DNA of 64,000 bases, taken from the NCBI RefSeq assembly GCF_000735605.1, contig NZ_JPKG01000059.1, forward strand, positions 248,001 through 312,000, in the 5' to 3' direction. Positions 17,995 to 25,901 of the stretch are shown here, piece after piece. Position 1 is the first letter of the stretch, and every line of letters begins with the position of its first letter. The stretch is from Allobosea sp. LC85 (GTDB lineage Bacteria; Pseudomonadota; Alphaproteobacteria; Rhizobiales; Beijerinckiaceae). The notes under the pieces were generated by a model. That model ran no database searches, had not been told where the DNA came from, and saw only the letters and a program-made list of their open reading frames with translations. A program made the translations under genes and the position numbers.

Positions 17995-19563
17995 TCAGCG
18001 GGCGGCGAGCGTCACGCGGCCGGCACGGAAATCGAGGACATAAGGGATATGCCCAGGCAGCGGCCGCCAGGCGAGCGCGCGCTTCATGCCGTATGACTCG
18101 TAGGGCTGGTAGAGCGGCAGGACCGGTGGGTCGTTCTTGATCGCCTGCATCAGCTCGGCATAGGCCTTCTTGCGCTCGCCGAGATCGGTCGAGAAGCGGA
18201 AGCGCTCCCATAGTGCGATATAGGCGTCGTCAGCCTTGAAGCGGCCTTCCGAGGCCGAGTTGCCGGTGGGCGCCCACATGATGCCGAAGGCGCCCGCGGG
18301 ATCGGGGAAATACATCGGGTTCGACCAGGCGCGGGCCATCATGGTCGGATCGGAGCCGGTCCATTGCTCGGTGACGTTGAGTTGGGTCTTGACGCCGATG
18401 GCGGCCCACATTTCCTGGATCGCCTGCGCGGCGAGCAGGCCGTTGGTGTAATAGGCCGCCTGGACATCGTAGCGGATCGGGGTGCCGTCGTAGCCGGCTT
18501 CCTTGAGCAGGGCCTTGGCCTTCGCCGGATCGTATTCGAAGGTGCTGAGCTCGGGCATGTAAAGCTGGCCGAACTGCTGGAAGCTATGGCTCGTCGGTAC
18601 CTTCGCCTTGCCGAACCAGAGCGCCTCGTTCAGCGTCTTGCGGTCGATGGCGTAGGAGAGCGCCTGGCGCAGCTTCGGATTGGCCATCTTCGGGTTCTGC
18701 GTATTGAAGATGACGACGTGGAAGAGCGGCGTCTGCATGCCCTCGACCTTGAGCTTCGCGTCCGAGGCGATCGGCTCGAGCTGGTCCGGCGGGACATTGG
18801 TGATCAGGTCGACTTCGGCATTCTTCAGCGCCGTCAGCCGGCCGGAGAGTTCCGGGATGCGTTGCAGCGTGATCTTCTGGAACGGCGCCTTCTCACCCCA
18901 GAAGCCATCGAAACGCTCATAGACGAGGCGCTGGTTCGGCACGAATTCGGTGATCTTGTAGGGGCCGGTGCCGACGGGCTTCAGCGCGAAGGCTTCGAAA
19001 TCGGCCGGCTCGGCGACGTTCGGATCGCCAGTCAGGGCCAGGATGTATTTCTTCGGCACGATCATGCCCTGCTGCACATTGAGCAGCGTCTCGAACAGCG
19101 GTTCGGGCTTCGTCGCGGTGATCCGCACCGTCTCGGCATCGACCGCCTCGACCTTCGCCATGTTGGGCAGCGTGTCGCGCTTGCGCACGGTATAGGGCGC
19201 GAAGGTCGAGTTGATGATGCGGTCGAAGGAGAAGACCACATCCTCGACCGTCATGGGAGCGCCGTTGTGGAAGGTCACGCCCTGGCGGATCTTGAGCTCG
19301 ATCTCGGTCGGCGAAACCTGCTTCCAGCTTGTCGCGATGCCCGGCTGCCAGACGCTCTCGGCGCGGTTCGCATCCTTGCCGATCAGCGGGTCGAAGGCGT
19401 TGAAATAGAACTGCGAGCCGACATTGGAGAAATCGCGGCCGGGGTCGAGCCAGGGCGCCATGTTCTGCACGCCGACCTTGAGGTCCTGGGCTCGGGCAAG
19501 CCCGGTCAGAGCGGTTGTCGCGAGCGCGGCGGCGAGCGCGGTCTTCAGCAAGGTCTTGAGCAT
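17995..19563 (-). CDS. Family-5 ABC transporter substrate-binding protein
   Basis: 522 residues with a signal peptide (MLKTLLKTALAAALATTALT, cleavage after LARAQ). Family-5 (DppA/OppA-like) blocks are WQPGIATSWKQVSPTEIELKIRQGVTFHNGAPMTVEDVVFSFDR, KPVGTGPYKITEFVPN and KLRQALSYAIDRKTLNEALW. Such proteins bind peptides, glycosides, opines or nickel chelates, so the ligand cannot be fixed from sequence. It is preceded by its two permeases and followed by a metallophosphoesterase. No ATPase gene is in this operon. Expression is probably governed by the RpiR regulator across the divergent promoter. Confidence 0.92.
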   Translation of the reverse strand: MLKTLLKTALAAALATTALTGLARAQDLKVGVQNMAPWLDPGRDFSNVGSQFYFNAFDPLIGKDANRAESVWQPGIATSWKQVSPTEIELKIRQGVTFHNGAPMTVEDVVFSFDRIINSTFAPYTVRKRDTLPNMAKVEAVDAETVRITATKPEPLFETLLNVQQGMIVPKKYILALTGDPNVAEPADFEAFALKPVGTGPYKITEFVPNQRLVYERFDGFWGEKAPFQKITLQRIPELSGRLTALKNAEVDLITNVPPDQLEPIASDAKLKVEGMQTPLFHVVIFNTQNPKMANPKLRQALSYAIDRKTLNEALWFGKAKVPTSHSFQQFGQLYMPELSTFEYDPAKAKALLKEAGYDGTPIRYDVQAAYYTNGLLAAQAIQEMWAAIGVKTQLNVTEQWTGSDPTMMARAWSNPMYFPDPAGAFGIMWAPTGNSASEGRFKADDAYIALWERFRFSTDLGERKKAYAELMQAIKNDPPVLPLYQPYESYGMKRALAWRPLPGHIPYVLDFRAGRVTLAAR

Positions 19564-19624
19564 CGTTTTCAGCCCTTTTCGGTTCGAGCAAAGGTCATTC
19601 GGCAGGCAAGGCGGCGGCGGTGCG

Positions 19625-20527
19625 TCAGCGTTCGCGCAAACGCACGTCGAAATGGTCGCGCAGGAAATCGCCGAGCAGCATGGCGGCGAGGCTGACGAGC
19701 ACGATCACCACGGCCGGCACCACCACGATCCAGGGTGCGGAGGCCATGTAGTCGCGCCCCTGACCGACCATGGAGCCGAGCGTGGCAGTCGGCGGCTGGA
19801 CGCCGAGCCCGAGGAAGGAGAGGGCGGATTCGAGCAGGATCAGGTTCGAGAAATTCAGGCTCGCCATCACCACGACCGGCGAGACGATGTTCGGGATCAT
19901 GTGGACGGTCGCGATGTGCCAGCGGGTCGCGCCGGCGGCTCGGGCAGCCTCGATGAAAGGCATCTCCCGCAAGCCGAGGACCTGGGCCCGCACCAGCCTG
20001 GCGAAATGGGCCCAATAGGCGACGCCGAGCACGCAGATCAGCACCGCGACATCGGTTCCCGCCAGCGCAATGACGAGCAGCGCGACGAGCGTGAAGGGCA
20101 GTGACAGCTTGATGTCGACGAGCCCCATGATCAGCGCATCGACCCGGCCTCCGAGCTGCCCGGCGACGAGCCCGAACGCAACACCAATGACGAGGCCGAT
20201 CAGCGTTCCGAACAGCGCGAGCGCCAGCGTCAGCCTGAGGCCGTAAAGGCAGCGCGACAGCAGATCGCGGCCGAGTTGATCATTGCCGAGCCAATGCGCC
20301 GGATTGGCGCGCTCGAACCCGAGCGGCGGACGCAGCCGCGCCAGCAGCTTCTGCTGATCGGGGTCGAAGGGTGCGAGCACGGGCGCGAGCACGGCCAGGA
20401 TCATGAGCGCGAGCGCCAGAAGCGCAGCCGCGACGACCAGGGCGTTCATGCCCGCGGGAAGCACGAAGCGCCCGCGCGGCTTGCGCTGCGGCGCGAAGGC
20501 GATCTTGGGGTCGAGAGTGTCGGTCAT
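19625..20527 (-). CDS. ABC transporter permease, DppC-like
   Basis: 300 residues. It has an N-terminal cytoplasmic tail, a first helix (LVVAAALLALALMILAVLAP), the LGNDQLGRDLLSR motif typical of DppC, and the EAA loop FIEAARAAGATRWHIATVHMIPNIVSPVVV. It pairs with the permease at 20534-21457 (6-bp gap) and serves the binding protein encoded 61 bp downstream. Confidence 0.92.
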   Translation of the reverse strand: MTDTLDPKIAFAPQRKPRGRFVLPAGMNALVVAAALLALALMILAVLAPVLAPFDPDQQKLLARLRPPLGFERANPAHWLGNDQLGRDLLSRCLYGLRLTLALALFGTLIGLVIGVAFGLVAGQLGGRVDALIMGLVDIKLSLPFTLVALLVIALAGTDVAVLICVLGVAYWAHFARLVRAQVLGLREMPFIEAARAAGATRWHIATVHMIPNIVSPVVVMASLNFSNLILLESALSFLGLGVQPPTATLGSMVGQGRDYMASAPWIVVVPAVVIVLVSLAAMLLGDFLRDHFDVRLRER

Positions 20528-20533
20528 GACCGC

Positions 20534-21457
20534 TCAGGCTCCAGCCAGGCGCACGCGCGGATCGACCAGCGCATAGGCGAGATCGACCAGCAGGTTGACG
20601 ACGATGACGGCGGAGGCGACGACGAGGACGCCAAATTGCAGGACGGGATAGTCGCGGCGCAGCGTCGCGCCGACCAGAAGGTCGCCGACGCCGTTCCAGG
20701 CGAAGACGGTCTCGACCACCACTGCGCCCGAGACGAGCGTGGTGATCTGCAGGCCGAGCACCGTGATGACCGGGATCAACGCATTGCGCAGGCCGTGATG
20801 GAGAATGATGCTGCTCTCGGGGAGCCCCTTGGCCCGGGCCGTACGCATATAGTCCTGCGAGAGGACGTCGAGCATGGCGTTGCGGGTGTAGCGCACCAGC
20901 GCCGCGACGAAATAGGCCGAGAGCGCGACTGTCGGCATGATGTAATGCGCGAAGGTGGCCGAGCCGGCGCTGGGCAGCCAGTGCAGCGTGTAGGAGAAGA
21001 CCAGCAGCAGCAGGATGGCGAGCACGAAGTTCGGGATGGCGTAGCCGAGAAAGGCCGTGAAGAGCACGGCGCTGCCGCGCGCCTGGCCGCGCCAGACGGC
21101 CGCCAGGATACCGACCGGCACGCCGACACAGATCGTCAGTGCCAGGGTCGCGACCAGGAGCGAGGCGCTCTGCCAGAGCCGTTCGGTGAAGATCGTCGCG
21201 ACCGGCCGCCGCTCCATCAGTCCGAGGCCGAAATCGCCTGACAGAAGCGAGCGCCAGAAGAGCCAGTACTGCTCGGCGACGGACCGATCGAGCCCCCAAT
21301 AGGCGATCATCTCGCGCCGCGAGGCGGCATCCAGCCCTTCCGGCATCAGGAAGTCGATCGGGTTGCCGGTCAGGCGCGTCGCGAGGAAGACGACCGAGGC
21401 GATCGCCCAGAGCGTTATCCCCATGCGCAGCAGCCGGCCTCCGAGGAATTCGACCAT
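20534..21457 (-). CDS. ABC transporter permease, DppB-like
   Basis: 307 residues beginning MVEFLGGRLLRMGITLWAIA. DppB features include TRLTGNPIDFLMPEG, the GDFGLGLMERRPV stretch, the EAA loop YMRTARAKGLPESSIILHHGLRNALIPVITVLG and the C-terminal LVDLAYALVDPRVRL. It is the first gene of the minus-strand operon. The start faces a promoter region shared with the HAD/RpiR genes, where two related dyads lie at 21562-21612. TTTCCTCCTGCC on the plus strand (GGCAGGAGGAAA on the minus) gives a strong ribosome site. Confidence 0.93.
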   Translation of the reverse strand: MVEFLGGRLLRMGITLWAIASVVFLATRLTGNPIDFLMPEGLDAASRREMIAYWGLDRSVAEQYWLFWRSLLSGDFGLGLMERRPVATIFTERLWQSASLLVATLALTICVGVPVGILAAVWRGQARGSAVLFTAFLGYAIPNFVLAILLLLVFSYTLHWLPSAGSATFAHYIMPTVALSAYFVAALVRYTRNAMLDVLSQDYMRTARAKGLPESSIILHHGLRNALIPVITVLGLQITTLVSGAVVVETVFAWNGVGDLLVGATLRRDYPVLQFGVLVVASAVIVVNLLVDLAYALVDPRVRLAGA

Positions 21458-21561
21458 GTTTTCCTCCTGCCATGGAGCCGCGGAACGTCGCCTTGCATGC
21501 CCGGCTTCGGCCGTGGCGCGTCCTGCGACGGTCTCGTTCTAGGCGGCGTTTCATGACAGGA

Positions 21562-21580
21562 TGATGAAATAATCTCATCA
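21562..21580. promoter_or_regulatory. Operator-like dyad 1 in the RpiR/ABC divergent promoter
   Basis: TGATGAAATAATCTCATCA: perfect 6-bp arms around AATAATC. It contains TGAAATAATCTCA, which recurs with two changes 33 bp downstream. Its position between a family-5 ABC operon and a HAD-RpiR operon makes RpiR the likely ligand (inference). Confidence 0.6.
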
Positions 21581-21595
21581 CATATCGAATTTGAC

Positions 21596-21612
21596 ACTGA
21601 GTTAATCTCAGT
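21596..21612. promoter_or_regulatory. Operator-like dyad 2 in the RpiR/ABC divergent promoter
   Basis: ACTGAGTTAATCTCAGT: perfect 6-bp arms around TTAAT. The core TGAGTTAATCTCA matches dyad 1 in 11 of 13 bases. Spacing between equivalent bases is 33 bp, about three helical turns, so two dimers could bind on the same face. It ends 43 bp before the HAD start. Confidence 0.6.
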
Positions 21613-21655
21613 TCATGGACTCGCCTCACTCGCTGTCAGGTTTTGGATTCGCGCG

Positions 21656-22414
21656 ATGGGCTCGCTTCACGACATTCAGGGTTGTCTCGTTGATCTCGAC
21701 GGCACCCTGGTGCGCGGCCGGCAGGTTCTTCCCGGCGCACATGCCTTTCTCGAAAGGCTGGGAGGCCGCTTCGTCATCGTCTCGAACGATGCCGAGCATA
21801 CCCCGCTCGAATTGTCCCGCGGCCTCAAGCGCCTCGGCCTGGTTGCCGAGCAGCACCGGATCGTTCTCGCCGGCGCGACCGCGCTCGACGAGATCGCGCG
21901 CCGGCGGCCCCGGGCCCGCATCTACATTATGGCCAGCAAGAGCCTGATGAGCCATGCCCGCGACCGCGACCTCGTCCCGGTGCAGGAACGGCCAGACATC
22001 GTCTTTCTCGGACGCGACCGGCATTTTTCCTACGAACGCCTGATGGTTGCGGCCAATGCGGTGCGCGACGGCGCCGAGCTCGTCGCGGCCAATCCCGATC
22101 TCGTCCATCCCGGCCCCGATGGTGCGGTGGTGCCGGAGACCGGCGCACTCATGGCGGCGCTGCTCGCCTGCACCGGCCCCGTGCCGTATCGCATCATCGG
22201 CAAACCGGAACCCGCATTGTTCGAGGCCGGCCTGGCGCTGCTCGGGCTGCCCAAGAGGGTCGTGCTGATGGTTGGTGACAACCCGGCGACCGACGGCGAG
22301 GGCGCACGGGGCTTCGGCCTGCGCTATTTCGAAGTTCGCAACGGGATCTTCCCTGCCATCGCGGCGAATGCGCCTTGTCGTGATGCGGTCGACATGCTGG
22401 CGTTCTCTGCATGA
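21656..22414 (+). CDS. HAD-superfamily phosphatase, NagD-like
   Basis: 252 residues. HAD motif I is CLVDLDGTLVRG (DxD), motif II is IVSNDAEHTP, motif III Lys is in IIGKPEPALF and motif IV is MVGDNPATDGEGA. The cap between motifs II and III is of the NagD/PGP type. It would dephosphorylate a small sugar or glycerol phosphate in the cytoplasm. It overlaps the RpiR gene by 4 bp (ATGA), so the two form an operon divergent from the ABC transporter. The ribosome site is weak. Confidence 0.87.
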   Translation: MGSLHDIQGCLVDLDGTLVRGRQVLPGAHAFLERLGGRFVIVSNDAEHTPLELSRGLKRLGLVAEQHRIVLAGATALDEIARRRPRARIYIMASKSLMSHARDRDLVPVQERPDIVFLGRDRHFSYERLMVAANAVRDGAELVAANPDLVHPGPDGAVVPETGALMAALLACTGPVPYRIIGKPEPALFEAGLALLGLPKRVVLMVGDNPATDGEGARGFGLRYFEVRNGIFPAIAANAPCRDAVDMLAFSA

Positions 22415-23343
22415 CGGCGTCGAATCGCAATTCCAGACCGGCCGAGGCTGCCCCCGGCGAACCGGGCACCGAGCGGCGCAAGGGCAACGTCACGCCCAAC
22501 CTTGAGGGTGCGCGCGAACGCCTGCAGGCGCTGCGCGCCAAGCTGCCGCCCACGGCTGCACGCATCGCCGATTTCTTCATGACCCATACCGCCGAGGTGG
22601 TGCACATGTCGGTCACCGAAGTGGCCGAACGCACCGGAGCGAGCGAAGGCAGCGTCATCTCGCTCTGCCAGCAGCTCGGCGCGCGCGGCTTCCAGCAGGT
22701 CAAGATCGCCCTGGCGCGCGATCTGGTGCAGCCGGTTCAGTTCATCCATGAGGATCTGGCCCGCTCCGACGACACCGGCACGGTGATCGAAAAGATCTTT
22801 CGCAGCGATCTCCAGGCTCTGCATGACACCATGAAGGTGCTCGACACCAAGGCGATGGAGGCGGCGGTTGCCGCGATCCTGAAGGCGCGTCGCGTCGAGC
22901 TCTACGGCATCGGCAGCGCGGCTCCGATTGCCGAGGATGCCAATTACCGCCTGCTGCGCGTCGGTATCGAGGCGAAGGTCGTGGTTGATTCCCACATCCA
23001 GGCGATCAGCGCCTCGTTGACCGGGCCAGACGTGGCGGTGATCACCATCTCCCACTCCGGCAGCACGCTTGAGACGGTTGCAGCCACGAAACTTGCCAAG
23101 GAAGCCGGCGCGACGACGATCTGCATCACCAATTTCGGCAAGTCGCCGCTGCTCGCCCATGCCGATATTGTGCTGCACACGATGGCGCGCGAAACGCAAT
23201 TCCGCACCGAGGCGATGACGAGCCGGATCGCACAGCTCGCCATCATTGACGCGCTGATCGCCTGCTTGTCGCTCGCCACCTACGACAAGGCTCTGGCGAC
23301 GATAGGCAAGACCTTCGACGTCCTGTCGACCAAGCGCTTCTGA
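22411..23343 (+). CDS. RpiR-family transcriptional regulator (HTH + SIS)
   Basis: 310 residues. There is a charged, Pro/Gly-rich N-terminal extension of about 27 residues, then the HTH_6 domain (LPPTAARIADFFMTHTAEVVHMSVTEVAERTGASEGSVISLCQQLGARGFQQVKIALA). The SIS phosphosugar-binding domain spans about 150-285 (VELYGIGSAAPIAEDANYRLLRVG, VITISHSGSTLETVAATKLAKEAGATTICIT). RpiR proteins respond to sugar phosphates. It is coupled to the HAD phosphatase. The two dyads at 21562-21612 are its probable targets, controlling itself and the divergent ABC operon. Confidence 0.94.
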   Translation: MTASNRNSRPAEAAPGEPGTERRKGNVTPNLEGARERLQALRAKLPPTAARIADFFMTHTAEVVHMSVTEVAERTGASEGSVISLCQQLGARGFQQVKIALARDLVQPVQFIHEDLARSDDTGTVIEKIFRSDLQALHDTMKVLDTKAMEAAVAAILKARRVELYGIGSAAPIAEDANYRLLRVGIEAKVVVDSHIQAISASLTGPDVAVITISHSGSTLETVAATKLAKEAGATTICITNFGKSPLLAHADIVLHTMARETQFRTEAMTSRIAQLAIIDALIACLSLATYDKALATIGKTFDVLSTKRF

Positions 23344-23390
23344 GCCGTCGGCAGGGGGAGCTTCATTCAGACGAACATGTTTGCGCCGCT

Positions 23391-23435
23391 GCTAGATCAT
23401 CGGATCGGATATCGTATCCGATCCGATGATCTAGC
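23391..23435. terminator. Perfect 21-bp inverted repeat with 3-nt loop
   Basis: The arm CTAGATCATCGGATCGGATA (23392-23411) is exactly complementary to 23415-23434, with one more G-C pair outside and a loop of only TCG. It lies 48 bp after the RpiR stop, between converging genes. It may be a bidirectional terminator, a cruciform or a palindromic repeat. It is AT-richer than the surroundings. Confidence 0.6.
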
Positions 23436-23439
23436 CTGA

Positions 23440-23494
23440 TGTGTTTGCATCGGCTTTGCCCCGAAAACCGCAATCCACTTTTCGGGCCGATGCT
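23440..23494 (-). repeat. Dispersed nested-hairpin repeat, copy B (after asparaginase)
   Basis: Read on the minus strand it is AGCATCGGCCCGAAAAGTGG, then ATTGCGGTTTTCGGG and GCAAAGCCGATGCAAACAC, almost the same as 15399-15449. Outer arms 23448-23455 and 23486-23493 pair perfectly. It begins one base after the asparaginase stop, in the same sense orientation to the gene as copy A is to meaB. Confidence 0.8.
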
Positions 23495-24496
23495 TTAGGC
23501 GCTGGCCGCCGCCCTCACCCGCCCGACCTCGATGCCGTTCCAGTTCTTCAGGACGCTTTCGCGCAGCGGCGCGAAGCTCGCCGCTTCCGTCTCGCTCATC
23601 GGCAGGAAGCGCGCGATCAGCGAGGCCATCACGACCTCGGCGGCGCGGCCCGCCCCGTCATCGCATTTCAGCGCGATCCCAAGCCCGAGCTCCGGAATCG
23701 CTCCGCAATAGACGCCTTCCGCCCCGGTCTTGATGAAGATGCGCTCGCGCAGGAGTTCCATCGCCCGCGTGTCGAACCGGCCGGTACCCGCCACCATGAA
23801 GGGATGGGCTGCGACCGCCTTGCGGATGCGGAGTGCGGCCTCGGCGCGCTTCGGTCCTAGCCCGTGGCCGGACCCGAGGCGGGCGAAGCCGAGCGCCAGA
23901 GACGTCAGCGGCACGGCGTAGGTCGGAATGGAGCAGCCGTCGGTGCCCATGAGATCAGTGGTGTGGGCGGCGCCTGTCACCTCTTCGAGCGCGCCGCGCA
24001 CCGCCTTCTGCACGGCGTGACCGGCCTTCACGTAACCGGTCGGGTCCTCATCCAGACCGCAGGACAGGCAGACGAAACCGGCATGTTTGCCCGAGCAGTT
24101 GTTGTTGAGAGCGGTCGGCTCCTGGCCGTCCTTGGAGATGGCACGCGCCGCTGCTTCGTTCATCGGCCAATGCGCGCCGCATTCGAGGCAGCCGGCGTCC
24201 CGCCCGGCCTTCCTCAGCATGCCGAGCGAGGTTTCGGCATGAGCCGACTCGCCGGAATGCGAGGCGACGGCAAGCGCGATCTCGGCTTCGGTCAATCGGT
24301 AGCGGTCGGCAGCGCCGCTCTCGAACAGCGGCAGGGCCTGGATCGCCTTCACCGCCGAGCGCGGGAACACCGGGCGCTCGACATCCCCCAGCGAAAGCAC
24401 CGCGGCGCCGTCAGCGTCCACCACGATTGCCGCGCCGCGATGGCGCGATTCGACGACGGCGCCGCGCATCACCTCGGCAAGAACGGGGTTTTCCAT
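23495..24496 (-). CDS. L-asparaginase, Rhizobium etli (PF06089) type
   Basis: 333 residues from ATG 24496. The catalytic residues described for the R. etli enzyme ReAV are recognisable. Two Ser-Lys tandems are suggested by RS47AVK50 and Ser79 in SHSGES with a Lys in FIKTGAEG. The zinc-site residues are Cys134 and Lys137 in NNNCSGKHAGF and Cys188 in GTDGCSIPT. It hydrolyses asparagine to aspartate and ammonia and is cytoplasmic (no signal peptide). The longer frame to 24568 is rejected because the family N-terminus ENPVLAEVMRGAVVESRHRG starts at 24496. It is divergent from the esterase at 24646 and ends next to repeat copy B. Confidence 0.93.
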   Translation of the reverse strand: MENPVLAEVMRGAVVESRHRGAAIVVDADGAAVLSLGDVERPVFPRSAVKAIQALPLFESGAADRYRLTEAEIALAVASHSGESAHAETSLGMLRKAGRDAGCLECGAHWPMNEAAARAISKDGQEPTALNNNCSGKHAGFVCLSCGLDEDPTGYVKAGHAVQKAVRGALEEVTGAAHTTDLMGTDGCSIPTYAVPLTSLALGFARLGSGHGLGPKRAEAALRIRKAVAAHPFMVAGTGRFDTRAMELLRERIFIKTGAEGVYCGAIPELGLGIALKCDDGAGRAAEVVMASLIARFLPMSETEAASFAPLRESVLKNWNGIEVGRVRAAASA

Positions 24497-24645
24497 AACG
24501 ATCTCCAGGCTCGCAGAGGCCATGCACATGGGGCCCAGCCTTGTGGCGTTTGCGGCTCGACCTGTCAAAAGCCATGGCGCAGACTGGCGAGGTCTGCGAT
24601 TCAGGACGTCGTCCGCAACCGCAGAGCCGGAGAGCCGAGCCAGCC

Positions 24646-25470
24646 ATGTCGACGGATTACGAGACAGAGTACAATAACCGCGCCCGCGTGCCGGAGCATC
24701 CTGAGATCATCGCCGGCTGGCAGGCCGACGCTGCCGCCTATCGCGCTGTCGCCGTCAGCGAACTCGGCATTTCCTATGGCCCGGGCGAGCGCCAGCATTA
24801 CGACCTGTTCAAGCCCGAGGCGGTCAAGGGCAATGCGATCGTGCTCTTCATCCATGGCGGCTACTGGCAGGCGCTGGACCGCTCCTATTTCTCGCATATG
24901 GCGCGCGGCGTGAACCGGCTCGGCGTCCCCATGGCGGTCGCGGGCTACGATCTCTGCCCGCAGGTCGAGCTCGGCCACATCGTCTGGGAACTGCAGCAGG
25001 CGGCCGCAGCCCTCTGGCGGCAGTTCCGCCGACCGATCGTTGCAGCCGGCCACTCGGCCGGCGGGCACCTCGCCGCCTGCCTGCTCGCCACCGACTGGAA
25101 GAATGTCGACCACGACCTGCCGGTCCACCTGGTGCCGGCGGCCTATGGCATCTCCGGCCTCTACAACCTCAAGCCCCTGACAGAGACCAGTATCAACGCG
25201 GCGCTGGGGCTCGACATGGCATCGGCCGAGCGGGAAAGCCCCCTGTTCTGGCCGGCTCCCTCCGGGTTGCTGATGGACGCGGTGGTCGGCGGGGCCGAGA
25301 GCGGTGAGTACCTGAAACAGAGCCGTCGGATCACCGATGTCTGGGGCCTGGAAGGCGTCAGGACGCATTATGGCGAGATCGACGGCGCAAACCATTTCAC
25401 CGTTCTTGCCGATCTTCCGGATCCGGAAAGCGCGATGAGCAAGCGCCTGGCCGAACTCGCAGGCGCTTGA
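24646..25470 (+). CDS. Alpha/beta hydrolase, arylformamidase/carboxylesterase-like
   Basis: 274 residues from ATG 24646. It opens with DYETEYNNRARVPEHPEII, common in kynurenine-formamidase-like hydrolases. It has VLFIHGGYWQALDRSYFSHMA (HGGYW oxyanion motif), the nucleophile elbow AAGHSAGGHLAACLL and a C-terminal DGANHFTVL with the catalytic His. No signal peptide. It could be a formamidase, but no kynurenine-pathway genes are nearby, so a general amide or ester hydrolase is equally likely. It precedes the Lrp-effector-domain gene by 50 bp. Confidence 0.85.
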   Translation: MSTDYETEYNNRARVPEHPEIIAGWQADAAAYRAVAVSELGISYGPGERQHYDLFKPEAVKGNAIVLFIHGGYWQALDRSYFSHMARGVNRLGVPMAVAGYDLCPQVELGHIVWELQQAAAALWRQFRRPIVAAGHSAGGHLAACLLATDWKNVDHDLPVHLVPAAYGISGLYNLKPLTETSINAALGLDMASAERESPLFWPAPSGLLMDAVVGGAESGEYLKQSRRITDVWGLEGVRTHYGEIDGANHFTVLADLPDPESAMSKRLAELAGA

Positions 25471-25520
25471 TCTTCCGGCGCGAGGCTCTATCCAGAGGGA
25501 CAGGATTTTCGGAGCGCGTG

Positions 25521-25757
25521 ATGCAGACCTTCTTCGTCGAGATCAAATGCAAGCTCGGCAAGACCTATGAGGTCGCCAGCGAACTCGCCGATCGCGAGAT
25601 CGCCTCGGAGATCTACTCGACCGCCGGCAACTACGACATCCTGGCCAAGTTCCACGTCGCCGCGGATGTCGATATCGGCCATTTCGTCGCGCAGAAGGTG
25701 CAGTCGATCCCCGAGATCGCCGACACGCACACGATCATCACCTTCAAGGCGTTCTAA
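25521..25757 (+). CDS. Stand-alone Lrp/AsnC effector-binding (RAM) domain protein
   Basis: 78 residues from ATG 25521. The whole protein is an AsnC_trans_reg/RAM domain (MQTFFVEIKCKLGKTYEVASELADREIASEIYSTAGNYDILAKFHV...TIITFKAF) with no helix-turn-helix. Such SraA/LrpA-like proteins bind amino acids and form ring oligomers. It lies just before the dppABCDF-like operon and may sense imported amino acids or interact with full-length Lrp proteins (inference). Confidence 0.88.
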   Translation: MQTFFVEIKCKLGKTYEVASELADREIASEIYSTAGNYDILAKFHVAADVDIGHFVAQKVQSIPEIADTHTIITFKAF

Positions 25758-25812
25758 GGCCTTTCACCACCCTCTTCCTGCCACACGCAGGCATGCACCG
25801 GCTTTACGAATC

Positions 25813-25835
25813 CGTGGAGAAGAAAATTCTCCACG
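25813..25835 (+). promoter_or_regulatory. Inverted repeat upstream of the peptide importer
   Basis: CGTGGAGAA (25813-25821) pairs perfectly with TTCTCCACG (25827-25835) around GAAAA. It lies 67 bp before the binding-protein start and could be an operator, or a terminator of the 25521 gene. Confidence 0.4.
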
Positions 25836-25901
25836 CGGTGACTGCTGGCCATGCCGGCACCAATCCGCCAAAACATCCGCTGAACTCGGGAGGTTCTTTC
25901 A

